A DNA stretch of 64,000 nucleotides, taken from Wenxinia marina DSM 24838. Its GTDB lineage: Bacteria > Pseudomonadota > Alphaproteobacteria > Rhodobacterales > Rhodobacteraceae. Position 1 is the first letter of the stretch. Each line of letters starts with the position of its first letter. The stretch covers positions 62,001 through 126,000 of the forward strand of contig NZ_KB902314.1 of NCBI RefSeq assembly GCF_000379485.1, given 5' to 3'. Made by a program: the position numbers and the translations under genes. Below are positions 56,351 through 64,000 of the stretch, in pieces. The notes under the pieces were generated by a model. It saw nothing but the letters and a program-made list of their open reading frames with translations. It was not told the DNA's origin and did no database searches.

Positions 56351-56376
56351 CTGCGGCGGGAACCGGCCCGCCGCAG
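56351..56376 (+). terminator. GC-rich hairpin after ahcY
   Basis: CTGCGGCGGG (56351-56360) pairs perfectly with CCCGCCGCAG (56367-56376) around AACCGG, eight bases after the ahcY stop. There is no T-run, so it may be a Rho-aided or attenuating terminator. Confidence 0.45.
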
Positions 56377-56474
56377 AGCCGCCCCTGCGCCGGATCCGGC
56401 CTAGCGTCGTGCGGGCCGGCAACCGCGAGCGCGGGCCCGGGCTTCTTCCTCCGACTGACGAAGGAGAAGAAGCA

Positions 56475-57176
56475 ATGTCCATCCGTACCATTCTGATGAG
56501 CGCCGCCACCTCCGCCCTCCTGGCCGGGGGCGCGCTCGCCCAGGAAACCACCACCGAACCGGCGCCGATGCCCGAGGGCGATCCTGCCATGGGCGACATG
56601 GCCGCGACGGCCGAGCCGAGCTTCACCAGCCTCGAGGAAATGACCGTGGGGCAGGTGATCGGCATGCGCACCGAAGACCCGGCCGGCGAGTCGATCGGCG
56701 AAATCGACTACGTGATCGACGGCGAACAGGGGCTCGAGGCCGTGATCGGCATCGGCGGCTTCCTCGGCCTCGGCGAATATACCGTCGCCCTCCCGCTCGA
56801 GGACTTCCAGCTGAACGCCGACTTCTCCGCCTTCGTGCTGGACACGACTCGCGAGGCGCTGGAAGGCCAGCCGGAGATCGATGAATCGGGTCTCGAGAGC
56901 CTGCCGTCCGAACTCGTGGTCGGCGATCTGATGGCCGAGGCGGGCATGGATGCCGGCACGGCTGCCGACGCGCCCGCAACTGCGGCCGATACCGATCCCG
57001 AGACGGCGGCCGAGAACCCGACGGCCGAGGACGGCGCGGTGCCCGAGGCGGACGATGGCGAGGCGATGACCGACGACGCGATGGCCGACGACGCGATGAC
57101 GGACGACGCGATGGCCGAAGAGTCGGCGGACAGCGAAGAGCCGGTCGAGGACACCGAGGAAGACTCAGGCAACTGA
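56475..57176 (+). CDS. Exported PRC-barrel domain protein with acidic repeat tail
   Basis: A 233-residue secreted protein. A signal peptide (residues 1-22, ending ALA) is followed by a PRC-barrel-like domain (EEMTVGQVIGMRTEDPAGESIGEIDYVID through FVLDTTREALEGQP). The C-terminal 75 residues are acidic and low in complexity, with repeats of DDAM (M-T-D-D-A-M-A-D-D-A-M). Start chosen at ATG 56475 after AAGGAG. Role unknown; extracytoplasmic by inference. Confidence 0.85.
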   Translation: MSIRTILMSAATSALLAGGALAQETTTEPAPMPEGDPAMGDMAATAEPSFTSLEEMTVGQVIGMRTEDPAGESIGEIDYVIDGEQGLEAVIGIGGFLGLGEYTVALPLEDFQLNADFSAFVLDTTREALEGQPEIDESGLESLPSELVVGDLMAEAGMDAGTAADAPATAADTDPETAAENPTAEDGAVPEADDGEAMTDDAMADDAMTDDAMAEESADSEEPVEDTEEDSGN

Positions 57177-57205
57177 CCTTTCCCGGACGTGCGCCCGGAC
57201 GGCGC

Positions 57206-57233
57206 GAGGGCCGCGGCGACTGTCGCGGCCCTC
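57206..57233 (+). terminator. GC-rich hairpin after the PRC-barrel gene
   Basis: GAGGGCCGCG (57206-57215) pairs with CGCGGCCCTC (57224-57233) around an 8-base loop, about 30 bases past the stop. No T-run follows, so intrinsic termination is uncertain. Confidence 0.5.
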
Positions 57234-57439
57234 AATCGTCGCCGGAATGCCGATCATTCGAGACGAAAGCCGCGGTCATTCCGCTATGCCCGCCGGCTCC
57301 GCCGCAGTAGAAGAGCGCCAGGCGTCCAGAACGGCCCTGCCCGATTTTCAGGATCACGCGCGGGAGTGCGCGGGTGAGAGAGGGGAGGAGCCGTGCTGCA
57401 TCCGCGCCGGCGCCTCCCCTGCTTCCCTGCCGGCATCCC

Positions 57440-57838
57440 TCACAGGAAGAACGACAGCACCGCCCCCATCAGGGCGCAGCCGAACGTGGCATAGCCGCCG
57501 TCGATCAGCGTCAGCGTGAAGGGCCGCCCGGGATAGGCGTTGTTGATCATCGTCCAGGGCGAGATGAAGAACAGCCCGATCCCCAGCCCGCCGACGAGAC
57601 CCGCGCCGAAGGTGGCGATCCCGGACATGACGAAGACGTGCCACATGAAGCCGGCGACCACGATCATCGCGATCCCCGACAACACGAACGGCATCGCGCT
57701 GCCGTTCCCCTCGGGGCGCCCGTCCGGCCCCGCCTTCACTCCGGCGGCCGCCATCCACGGCTTCGCCAGCGCCATGTACCACGCCGCGCCGAACAGCCAT
57801 CCCGCCGCCGCCGCGGCCAGAACGCCCACGATCATCAT
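57440..57838 (-). CDS. DUF1761 family membrane protein
   Basis: A 132-residue membrane protein with about four hydrophobic helices (residues 3-22, 50-72, 78-96, 113-131) and the motif AAAGWLFGAAWYMALAKPWMAA near the N-terminus. This pattern fits DUF1761, whose role is unknown. It stands alone on the minus strand, with a 263-bp intergenic stretch before it that holds only the hairpin after the PRC gene. Confidence 0.82.
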   Translation of the reverse strand: MMIVGVLAAAAAGWLFGAAWYMALAKPWMAAAGVKAGPDGRPEGNGSAMPFVLSGIAMIVVAGFMWHVFVMSGIATFGAGLVGGLGIGLFFISPWTMINNAYPGRPFTLTLIDGGYATFGCALMGAVLSFFL

Positions 57839-57882
57839 CGCCGGTCTCCCCGAGAGTTCCCTGCATGAAACCTATTCGAAGC

Positions 57883-58302
57883 TCAGGCCTCTGTCCCGCC
57901 CAATTCGCAGACCCGGCGCCACTGATCCTCGGTCACCGGCTGGACGGACAGGCGCGAGTTCTTCACCAGCACCATCTCCGACAGGGCCGGATCCGCCTTG
58001 ATCTCGGCCATGGAGACGGGGCGGGCGAAGGGGCGCACGGCGCGGATGTCCACGCATTCCCACCGCGGGTCGTCGCTGGTCGAATCGGGGTGCGCGAGGG
58101 CGCAGACCTCGACGATGCCGACGATCTCCAGCCCCTTCTGCGAGTGGTAGAAGAAGCCGCGGTCGCCGACCTGCATCGCCTTCATGTTGTTGCGGGCCTG
58201 GTAGTTGCGCACGCCGTCCCATTCCTGCCCGGCGTCGCCCTTCGCCACCTGATCGTCCCAGCCCCAGGTGTCGGGCTCGGACTTGAACAGCCAGTAGGCC
58301 AT
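57883..58302 (-). CDS. EVE domain-containing protein
   Basis: A 139-residue EVE-domain protein; this PUA-like fold often binds modified bases or RNA. YWLFKSEPDTWGWDDQ at the N-terminus and GVRNYQARNNMKAMQVGDRGFFYHS are the family signature, and VRPFARPVSM and EMVLVKNSRLSVQPV follow. It starts 4 bases after the gpsA stop, so it is probably the last gene of the tsaD-gpsA-EVE unit. Function in this strain unknown. Confidence 0.9.
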   Translation of the reverse strand: MAYWLFKSEPDTWGWDDQVAKGDAGQEWDGVRNYQARNNMKAMQVGDRGFFYHSQKGLEIVGIVEVCALAHPDSTSDDPRWECVDIRAVRPFARPVSMAEIKADPALSEMVLVKNSRLSVQPVTEDQWRRVCELGGTEA

Positions 58303-58306
58303 CGCT

Positions 58307-59260
58307 TCACTCCTCCTTCAGCGGCCGGTCGAGCAGCGCGCGAAGCGCCTCGCCGGTGGTGATCTCGCCCGCGACGAGGCGCGCCACGACGGCCGTCACC
58401 GGCAGGTCGAGACCCTTCTCCTCGGCGAGGCGCAGGGCGGCGCGGGCGGTCGCGACGCCCTCGACCGTGGCGTCGCCCGCGAAGGTCTCGCCCCGCCCCA
58501 GGGCGAGGCCGAAGCGGTAATTGCGCGACAGGTCCGACGTGCAGGTCAGCGCGAGGTCGCCGAGGCCGGACAGGCCCGCCAGCGTCTCGGGCCGGGCGCC
58601 CATCGTTGCGGCGAGGCGCGTCATCTCGGCGAAGCCGCGGGTCATCAACGCCGCCCGCGCGCTGTCGCCGAAGCCGGCGCCGATGGACGCGCCGCAGGCG
58701 ATGGCGACGACGTTCTTCAGCGCGCCCCCCAGCTCCACCCCCGTCACGTCGGTCGTGCGATAGAGCCGGAGGACGGGCGTCGACAGCGCCTCCTGCAGCC
58801 GCCGTCCCGCGTCGTCGTCGGCGCAGGCGAGGACCAGCGCGGTCGGCAGCCCCCGCGCGATGTCGTCGGCGAAGCTGGGGCCGGACAGGACGGCGGCCGT
58901 CGCCTGCGGCAGGACGGCCGCGATGCTGGCGGTCGGGCCGTTCAGCGTCGTGAGGTCAATGCCCTTGGCGCAGGCGACGAGGGCGCCGCCGAGGTGATCC
59001 GCATGGTCCGACAGGAACCCGCGCAGCTTCTGCGCCGGGATGGCGAGGCAGACGATGTCGGCGGCCAGCGCGGCGGCATCGGCCGTCGGCACGACGGACG
59101 GGGGCAAGGGGCGCCCGGGCAGGCGCGGGCTCTCGCCGGTGCGGCGGATCGCCTCGGCCGCATCCTCGGTGCGGACGAACAGGTCGATCGGCCCCAGCCC
59201 GCTCAGCGCGATGGCCAGGGCCGTGCCGAACGCGCCCCCGCCGGCGACCGTGATGCTCAT
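58307..59260 (-). CDS. gpsA: Glycerol-3-phosphate dehydrogenase (NAD(P)+)
   Basis: A 317-residue GpsA that makes sn-glycerol 3-phosphate for phospholipids. Cofactor loop [36 protein letters not shown] and [15 protein letters not shown] (catalytic Lys) are intact. ATG overlaps the tsaD stop by 4 bases (59257-59260). Confidence 0.96.
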   Translation of the reverse strand: MSITVAGGGAFGTALAIALSGLGPIDLFVRTEDAAEAIRRTGESPRLPGRPLPPSVVPTADAAALAADIVCLAIPAQKLRGFLSDHADHLGGALVACAKGIDLTTLNGPTASIAAVLPQATAAVLSGPSFADDIARGLPTALVLACADDDAGRRLQEALSTPVLRLYRTTDVTGVELGGALKNVVAIACGASIGAGFGDSARAALMTRGFAEMTRLAATMGARPETLAGLSGLGDLALTCTSDLSRNYRFGLALGRGETFAGDATVEGVATARAALRLAEEKGLDLPVTAVVARLVAGEITTGEALRALLDRPLKEE

Positions 59261-60351
59261 GCCTTGGCCCCCCTGCGGCCCGATCCCAGCATGGCGTCCG
59301 CCGTCTCGTCCAGCGGCCAGCGCGGGCGGGCGGCGAGGGTCATGTCGTCGGTCTGCCCCGCGCGCAGCCGCTCCAGCCCCGCCCAGGCGATCATCGCGGC
59401 GTTATCGGTGCACAGCGCCGGCGGCGGCGCGACGAAGGCGACCCCGGCCTCGGCGCAGAGCGCCGTCAGCGCCGCGCGGATCGGCCCGTTCGCAGCCACG
59501 CCGCCGGCCACCGCGAGGGCGGGCCGAGGCGGATTCGTCTCGAGATAGACCCTGATCGCGCGCCGCGTCTTCTCTGCCAGCACGTCCCGGATCGCCGCTT
59601 GGAAGGAGGCCGCGAGGTCGGCCTGGTCCCGCCCGGTCAGGCCACCCTGACCAGCCACCAGCGCGTCGCGGGCGCGCAGCAGCGCCGTCTTGAGGCCCGA
59701 GAAGCTGAGGTCGCAGTCGGGCCGGTCGAGCAGGGGGCGTGGAAAGGCGAACCGCTCCGCGTCGCCACCCTGCGCCGCCGCCTCGATCGCGGGTCCGCCC
59801 GGCTGCGGCAGGCCCAGCAGCCGCGCCCCCTTGTCGAACGCCTCGCCCGGCGCGTCGTCGATCGTCCCGCCGAGCCGGCGGAAGCGGTCGTGCGCCTCCA
59901 CCGTCAGCAGCTGGCAATGCCCGCCGCTGACGAGAAGCATCAGGTAGGGAAAGGCCAGCCCGTCGGTCAGCCGCGGCGTCAGCGCGTGCCCGGCGAGGTG
60001 GTTCACGCCGATCAGCGGCAGGCCCGTCGCGGCGGCCAGCCCCTTGGCGCACATCACGCCCGACAGCACGCCGCCGATCAGCCCCGGCCCTGCCGTCACC
60101 GCGATCCCGTCGACGTCGGCGAGCGCGACGCCCGCCTCCTCCAGCGCCGCCTCGACGCAGTGGTCCAGCACCTCGGCATGGGCGCGCGCCGCGAGCTCGG
60201 GCACCACGCCGCCGAAGCCGGCATGCAGCGCCGCCTGGCCGCGCACGACGGAGGACAGGGTCGCCGGCCCGCCCGGGCCGTCCCGCACCACCGCGGCGGC
60301 GGTGTCGTCGCAGCTCGATTCGAGCCCGAGGAGGGTGATCGTCCGGCCCAT
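59257..60351 (-). CDS. tsaD: tRNA N6-adenosine threonylcarbamoyltransferase TsaD
   Basis: A 364-residue TsaD (YgjD/Kae1 family) that transfers threonylcarbamoyl to tRNA A37. [14 protein letters not shown] opens the ATPase core and the metal histidines are in [24 protein letters not shown] follows. It is divergent from hemD across 99 bases and leads the unit into gpsA. Confidence 0.96.
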   Translation of the reverse strand: MGRTITLLGLESSCDDTAAAVVRDGPGGPATLSSVVRGQAALHAGFGGVVPELAARAHAEVLDHCVEAALEEAGVALADVDGIAVTAGPGLIGGVLSGVMCAKGLAAATGLPLIGVNHLAGHALTPRLTDGLAFPYLMLLVSGGHCQLLTVEAHDRFRRLGGTIDDAPGEAFDKGARLLGLPQPGGPAIEAAAQGGDAERFAFPRPLLDRPDCDLSFSGLKTALLRARDALVAGQGGLTGRDQADLAASFQAAIRDVLAEKTRRAIRVYLETNPPRPALAVAGGVAANGPIRAALTALCAEAGVAFVAPPPALCTDNAAMIAWAGLERLRAGQTDDMTLAARPRWPLDETADAMLGSGRRGAKA

Positions 60352-60450
60352 GCGGCCCCTCTGTCAGCGGCCCGGGCTCGGTTGCGCGCGGGCCGTCCGC
60401 AGGTAACATTCCGCCCCAGGCCGGACAATGGCGGCCGAACGGAGACACGG

Positions 60451-61143
60451 ATGAGCCCCAGCCTCTTGCTGACCCGGCCGGAGGCGGACTCGCGGCGCTT
60501 CCTCGCGGCGGTCGAAGGCGCGCTTGGCCGGCCCGTGGAGGCCGTGATCTCGCCCCTGCTGCGGATCGTGCCGCTCACCCCGCCCCTGCCGCAGGGCGTC
60601 GCCGGTGTCGTCGTCACCTCGGCCAACGGCGCGGCCGCCCTGGCGCGGCTCGGCGTCGACCGGCAGCGCCCGATCTGGGCCGTCGGCGACAGGACCGCGC
60701 AGGTGGCGGCGGAGGATGGCTACGCGGCCCGGTCAGCCGGGGGCGATGCCGACGCGCTGGTGGCGTTGCTCCTGCACGAACGGCCGCCGGGCCCGCTGCT
60801 CCACCTCCGCGGCGCCGACAGCCGCGGCGCCGTGGCGCGGCGGCTCGCCGAGGGCGGCCTCCGATGCGAGGAGGCGGTCTGCTACCGGCAGGAGGCGCAG
60901 CCGCTGTCGGCCGACGCCACCGCCCGTCTCGCCGCGCCCGGTCCCGTCGTCGCGCCGGTGTTCTCGCCCCGCACCGGAACCCTCCTCGCGGCGCAGGGGC
61001 CGTTCGCCGCGGCGCTCACGCTCGTCTGCCTCAGCGCCGCCGTCGCGGCAGAGGTGCATACCCTTTCGGCGGCGGTCGTCACGGCTGCACGCCCCGACCT
61101 CGACGCGATGGTCACGGGAACCGTTCTGGCCCTCTCGCCTTGA
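60451..61143 (+). CDS. hemD: Uroporphyrinogen-III synthase
   Basis: A 230-residue HemD-like protein, which closes the tetrapyrrole ring in heme and chlorophyll synthesis. HemD is poorly conserved; TRPEADSRRF, VVVTSANGAAALA, VGDRTAQVA and FFSPRT-like VFSPRTGTLLA fit. The assignment also rests on position between tsaD and the mitofilin/hemY genes, the usual alphaproteobacterial layout. ATG follows CGGAGACACGG. Confidence 0.9.
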   Translation: MSPSLLLTRPEADSRRFLAAVEGALGRPVEAVISPLLRIVPLTPPLPQGVAGVVVTSANGAAALARLGVDRQRPIWAVGDRTAQVAAEDGYAARSAGGDADALVALLLHERPPGPLLHLRGADSRGAVARRLAEGGLRCEEAVCYRQEAQPLSADATARLAAPGPVVAPVFSPRTGTLLAAQGPFAAALTLVCLSAAVAAEVHTLSAAVVTAARPDLDAMVTGTVLALSP

Positions 61144-61214
61144 GGGGGTCCAAGGGGCGGGCTAGGTTGTCCCGTGGCCCCGTGCGGGGCGGACCGACAG
61201 GCAGGGAGCGGACA

Positions 61215-62687
61215 TTGGCGCGGACGACCAGACCCAACACCCCCCAGACCACGGGAAAGACGACCCCGAAGGACGACGACGTCCCCGGAACCAGCGAGGT
61301 CGAGGCGACCCCTGACGCCGACACCGAGGCGACGCCGAAGCCCGGCGCGGACGGGACGAGCGAGGTCGAGGCGACCCCCGACGCACCGGATTCCCCTTCC
61401 GGAACGCCCGCCGACGGTTCGTTGGCCGACACGCCCGAGGGCCCGACCCGCACGCCGGCCGACGAGACGCCAGCCGACGCCCCCGCCCTGGACACGACCG
61501 CGGGCGAGGTGTCTCCCGATCCCGTCAATGACCCCGAGCCTGCGGCCGAGGAGGCAGGGACGAGTTCCGTCGAGGCGACCCCCGACGCCGATACCGGGTC
61601 GAAGGACACGGACCTGCGCCCGTCCGAGCTCGAGGCGCCCCGGTCCGAGCCGCCGCGCGACCCTGCGCATGCCAGCGGCTCGGACCGGACGGCCGGACGC
61701 GGCGGCGGCCTTGGCCTCTTCCTCGCCGGCATCGCCGCGACGCTCATCGGCGGCGCCGCCGTCTGGTGGCTCCTCGGGCAGGGCGGCTCCGGCGTCGATC
61801 CGGAGGCCCTGGCCGCGCAGGAGGCCCGCATCGCCGAGCTGGAGTCGCAGGTGTCGTCCCTGCCGGCCGCCCCGGACGAGGCCGCGCTCACCGACGCCGC
61901 CACCGGAGCCCTGCAGCCGCAGATCGACGAACTGTCCACTGCCCTCTCCGGCGTGCAGGAGAGCGTCGCTGCCCTCGACGAGCGGATCGGTGCGCTGGAG
62001 CGCGCGCCTAACGACGACGGCTCGATCTCCGAGGCGACCGCCGCCGCGTGGGAGGAGGAACTCGCCGCGCTGCGCGCCCGCATCGAGGAACAGGCGACGA
62101 CCGTCCAGACGCTGAGCGACGAAGCCGCCGCCGCCCGCGCCGCCGCCGAAGAGGCCGCGGCCGCCGAGGAGGACGCCGCCGCCGTGGCCGAGCGCACCGC
62201 CGCCCGCGCCGCGCTGTCGCAGGTGCAGGCCGCGCTGGAGACCGGGCAGCCCTATGCCGACCCGCTGACCCAGCTGGACGACATGACCGAGCAGGAGATC
62301 CCGGCCGGCCTGTCCGGCCCGGCCGAGGCCGGCGTGCCGACTCTCGCGGCCCTGCAGGAGAGCTTCCCCGAGGCGGCCCGCGCGGCCCTTGCCGCCGCCC
62401 GCGCCGAGGGTCTCGCCGACGAGGGCGGCAACCGCTTCACCGCCCTCCTCCGGTCGTCCCTCGAAGTCCGCTCGACCGAGCCTCGCCCCGGCGACGATCC
62501 CGACGCGATCCTGTCGCGGGCCCAGGCCGCCATGCGCGAGGGCCGGCTCTCCGACGCAATGGCCGAGGTCGAGGCGCTGCCGGGCCCCGTGGCCACCGCG
62601 ATGACGGATTGGACCGAGGCCGCCCGCACCCGCATCGACGCGGTTACCGCCGCCGACACCCTGTCCCAGGCCCTGGCCGAGAACTGA
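61215..62687 (+). CDS. Mitofilin (Mic60)-like inner membrane protein
   Basis: A 490-residue inner-membrane protein. A disordered Pro/Asp/Thr-rich region (1-160) has three near copies of SEVEATPDAD (about residues 28, 50 and 118); one transmembrane helix spans 166-188; a long coiled-coil (about 195-310) precedes the C-terminal mitofilin domain (ALAAARAEGLADEGGNRFTALLRSSLEVRS...). Start is TTG at 61215 after AGGGAG. Alphaproteobacterial Mic60 next to hemD is established. Likely envelope-facing in the periplasm. Confidence 0.85.
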   Translation: MARTTRPNTPQTTGKTTPKDDDVPGTSEVEATPDADTEATPKPGADGTSEVEATPDAPDSPSGTPADGSLADTPEGPTRTPADETPADAPALDTTAGEVSPDPVNDPEPAAEEAGTSSVEATPDADTGSKDTDLRPSELEAPRSEPPRDPAHASGSDRTAGRGGGLGLFLAGIAATLIGGAAVWWLLGQGGSGVDPEALAAQEARIAELESQVSSLPAAPDEAALTDAATGALQPQIDELSTALSGVQESVAALDERIGALERAPNDDGSISEATAAAWEEELAALRARIEEQATTVQTLSDEAAAARAAAEEAAAAEEDAAAVAERTAARAALSQVQAALETGQPYADPLTQLDDMTEQEIPAGLSGPAEAGVPTLAALQESFPEAARAALAAARAEGLADEGGNRFTALLRSSLEVRSTEPRPGDDPDAILSRAQAAMREGRLSDAMAEVEALPGPVATAMTDWTEAARTRIDAVTAADTLSQALAEN

Positions 62688-62699
62688 GGCGAACCTTCC

Positions 62700-64000
62700 A
62701 TGTTGTGGTCCCTGCTGAAAATCCTGGTCTTCGTCGCGGTCGTCATCGCCGTCACGCTGGGCGCGATCTACCTGACCACGCTCGACGGCGGGGCGGTGGT
62801 GCAGGTCGCCGGCCTCGAGTTCACGCTGGGCCCGCTGGAGCTGGTGATCGGCTTCATCGTGCTGGTGATCCTGGTCTGGATCGCGCTCAAGGTGCTGGGC
62901 TTCCTCGTCGCGCTGCTGCGGTTCATCAACGGCGACGAGACTTCGCTGTCCCGCTACTTCACCCGCAATCGCGAGCGGAAGGGCATCGACGCGCTGGCCG
63001 ACGGGATGCTGGCGCTCGCCGCGGGCGAGGGCAACGTGGCCCTGCTGAAGGCCGAGCGGGCGGACCGGCTGCTCGACCGGCCAAGCGCCACGAACCTGCT
63101 CAAGGCGCAGGCCGCCGACATGATCGGCGACCGCGCCCGGGCCGAGGCGGCGTACAAGGCGCTGATCGCCGAGGACCGCACCCGGTTCGTCGGCATCCGG
63201 GGCATCCTTCAGCACAAGCTTGCCGACGGCGACGACGTCACCGCGCTCAAGCTGGCCGCGAAGGCGTTCGAGCTGAAGCCGGCGCACCCCGAGACGCAGG
63301 ACACGCTGATGCGCCTGCAGGCCGAGAGCCACGACTGGGCCGGCGCGCGCCGCACCCTGGGCGCCAAGCTCAAGCACGGCACCCTGCCCAAGGACGTCTA
63401 CAAGCGCCGCGACGCGGTGCTCGCCCTGTCCGAGGCCAAGGAGGTGTTCGAGGAGGGCGCGACGATCGAGGCCCGCGAGGAGGCGATCGAGGCGAACCGC
63501 CTGTCGCCCGACCTGATCCCCGGCGCCGTCATGGCCGCCCGCGGCTACATCGAGAAGGGCAACACCCGCTACGCGACCCGCATCCTCAAGAAGGCGTGGG
63601 AGGTGCAGCCGCACCCCGACCTCGCCGCTGCGTTCGCCGAGATCGCCCCGAACGAGAGTGCAGCGGCGCGCAAGAGCCGGTTCCAGGCCCTCACCCGCCT
63701 GCATCCGGCGAACCCCGAGACGCGGATGCTCGCGGCCGAACTCGAAATCGCGGCCGAGGACTTCCCTGCCGCGCGCCGGGCGCTGGGCGACCTGAACGAG
63801 ACCGATCCGACCGCCCGCAGCCTGACGCTGATGGCGGCGATCGAGCGCGGGATGGGCGCCGACGAGGCGGTGGTGCGCGGCTGGCTGACCCGGGCGCTGA
63901 CTGCGCCGCGCGGGCCGCAATGGATCTGCGACAATTGTCAGCAGGTGCACGCGAACTGGATGCCGGTCTGCAGCAACTGCCACGGCTTCGACACGCTCAG
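62700..64000 (+). CDS. hemY: HemY-like TPR membrane protein (3' end outside window)
   Basis: The first 433 codons of a HemY-type protein, linked to heme synthesis or envelope upkeep. Two N-terminal helices (about residues 5-27 and 45-70) are followed by TPR-like helices, and near the window edge a zinc-ribbon-like pair CDNC...CSNC appears (codons 411-427). ATG at 62700 is 12 bases after the Mic60-like stop. No stop is reached, so it continues past 64000. Confidence 0.85.
   Translation, partial: MLWSLLKILVFVAVVIAVTLGAIYLTTLDGGAVVQVAGLEFTLGPLELVIGFIVLVILVWIALKVLGFLVALLRFINGDETSLSRYFTRNRERKGIDALADGMLALAAGEGNVALLKAERADRLLDRPSATNLLKAQAADMIGDRARAEAAYKALIAEDRTRFVGIRGILQHKLADGDDVTALKLAAKAFELKPAHPETQDTLMRLQAESHDWAGARRTLGAKLKHGTLPKDVYKRRDAVLALSEAKEVFEEGATIEAREEAIEANRLSPDLIPGAVMAARGYIEKGNTRYATRILKKAWEVQPHPDLAAAFAEIAPNESAAARKSRFQALTRLHPANPETRMLAAELEIAAEDFPAARRALGDLNETDPTARSLTLMAAIERGMGADEAVVRGWLTRALTAPRGPQWICDNCQQVHANWMPVCSNCHGFDTL

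Noticed and set aside
60882-63983. A 1033-codon frame antisense to hemD, the Mic60-like gene and hemY.
   Set aside because: Composition is repetitive Gly/Arg/Leu with no recognisable domain, while the plus-strand genes have clear starts, ribosome sites and motifs.

Overview
This 64 kb window is a GC-rich stretch of an alphaproteobacterial main chromosome, almost certainly from the order Rhodobacterales; the genus cannot be named from sequence alone. The evidence is gene content and order: RegB/SenC/RegA beside ahcY, mnmE-mnmG-rsmG-parA-parB, maf-aroE-coaE-dnaQ facing secB, gpsA-tsaD facing hemD-mitofilin-hemY, and a DivL-like gene ahead of tsaE-amgK-murU-addB-addA-trxA. No tRNA, rRNA, insertion sequence, prophage or CRISPR array was seen.

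The centre of interest is 15.9-26.5 kb. The 402-bp gap between hemJ and maf (23343-23744) is AT-rich in parts and carries several near-consensus DnaA boxes; genes on both sides point away from it, so it is proposed as oriC. To its left lies a tight leftward array rho-mnmE-mnmG-rsmG-parA-parB with two parS sites embedded in the starts of mnmG and rsmG. To its right is the rightward array maf-aroE-coaE-dnaQ, then secB and fxsA on the other strand.

Layout: 0-7 kb, end of argG, DUF1810 protein, aminotransferase/membrane peptide/sulfotransferase operon, secreted MsrA, carbohydrate kinase and malic enzyme. 7-16 kb, a MarR/MFS pair, mutS, grpE-hrcA facing rph-rdgB-hemW. 16-26.5 kb, origin and partition region. 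26.5-33 kb, secB, fxsA, a Tim44-like gene, mltA, an Smr gene, an MFS gene, a lipid-kinase-like gene and a phosphoesterase. 33-38.7 kb, hslU and hslV separated by an 829-residue fusion protein, a 56-residue small gene with its own terminator, and trxA. 38.7-48.8 kb, one long leftward operon covering recombination repair (AddAB), cell-wall sugar recycling (AmgK/MurU), tRNA t6A (TsaE) and a DivL-like PAS protein with a CtrA box upstream. 48.8-51.6 kb, the redox regulators. 51.6-54.8 kb, two LysR regulators with small divergent ORFs and an HD hydrolase. 54.9-64 kb, ahcY, a PRC-barrel protein, DUF1761, EVE, gpsA-tsaD, hemD, a Mic60-like protein and a truncated hemY.

Most of this is conserved housekeeping. 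The least ordinary items are the epimerase/SPW/VKOR fusion that splits hslV from hslU, the small gene at 37.8-38.0 kb with a 26-bp inverted repeat around its upstream region, two families of palindromic intergenic repeats, and small unassigned ORFs beside the two LysR genes.
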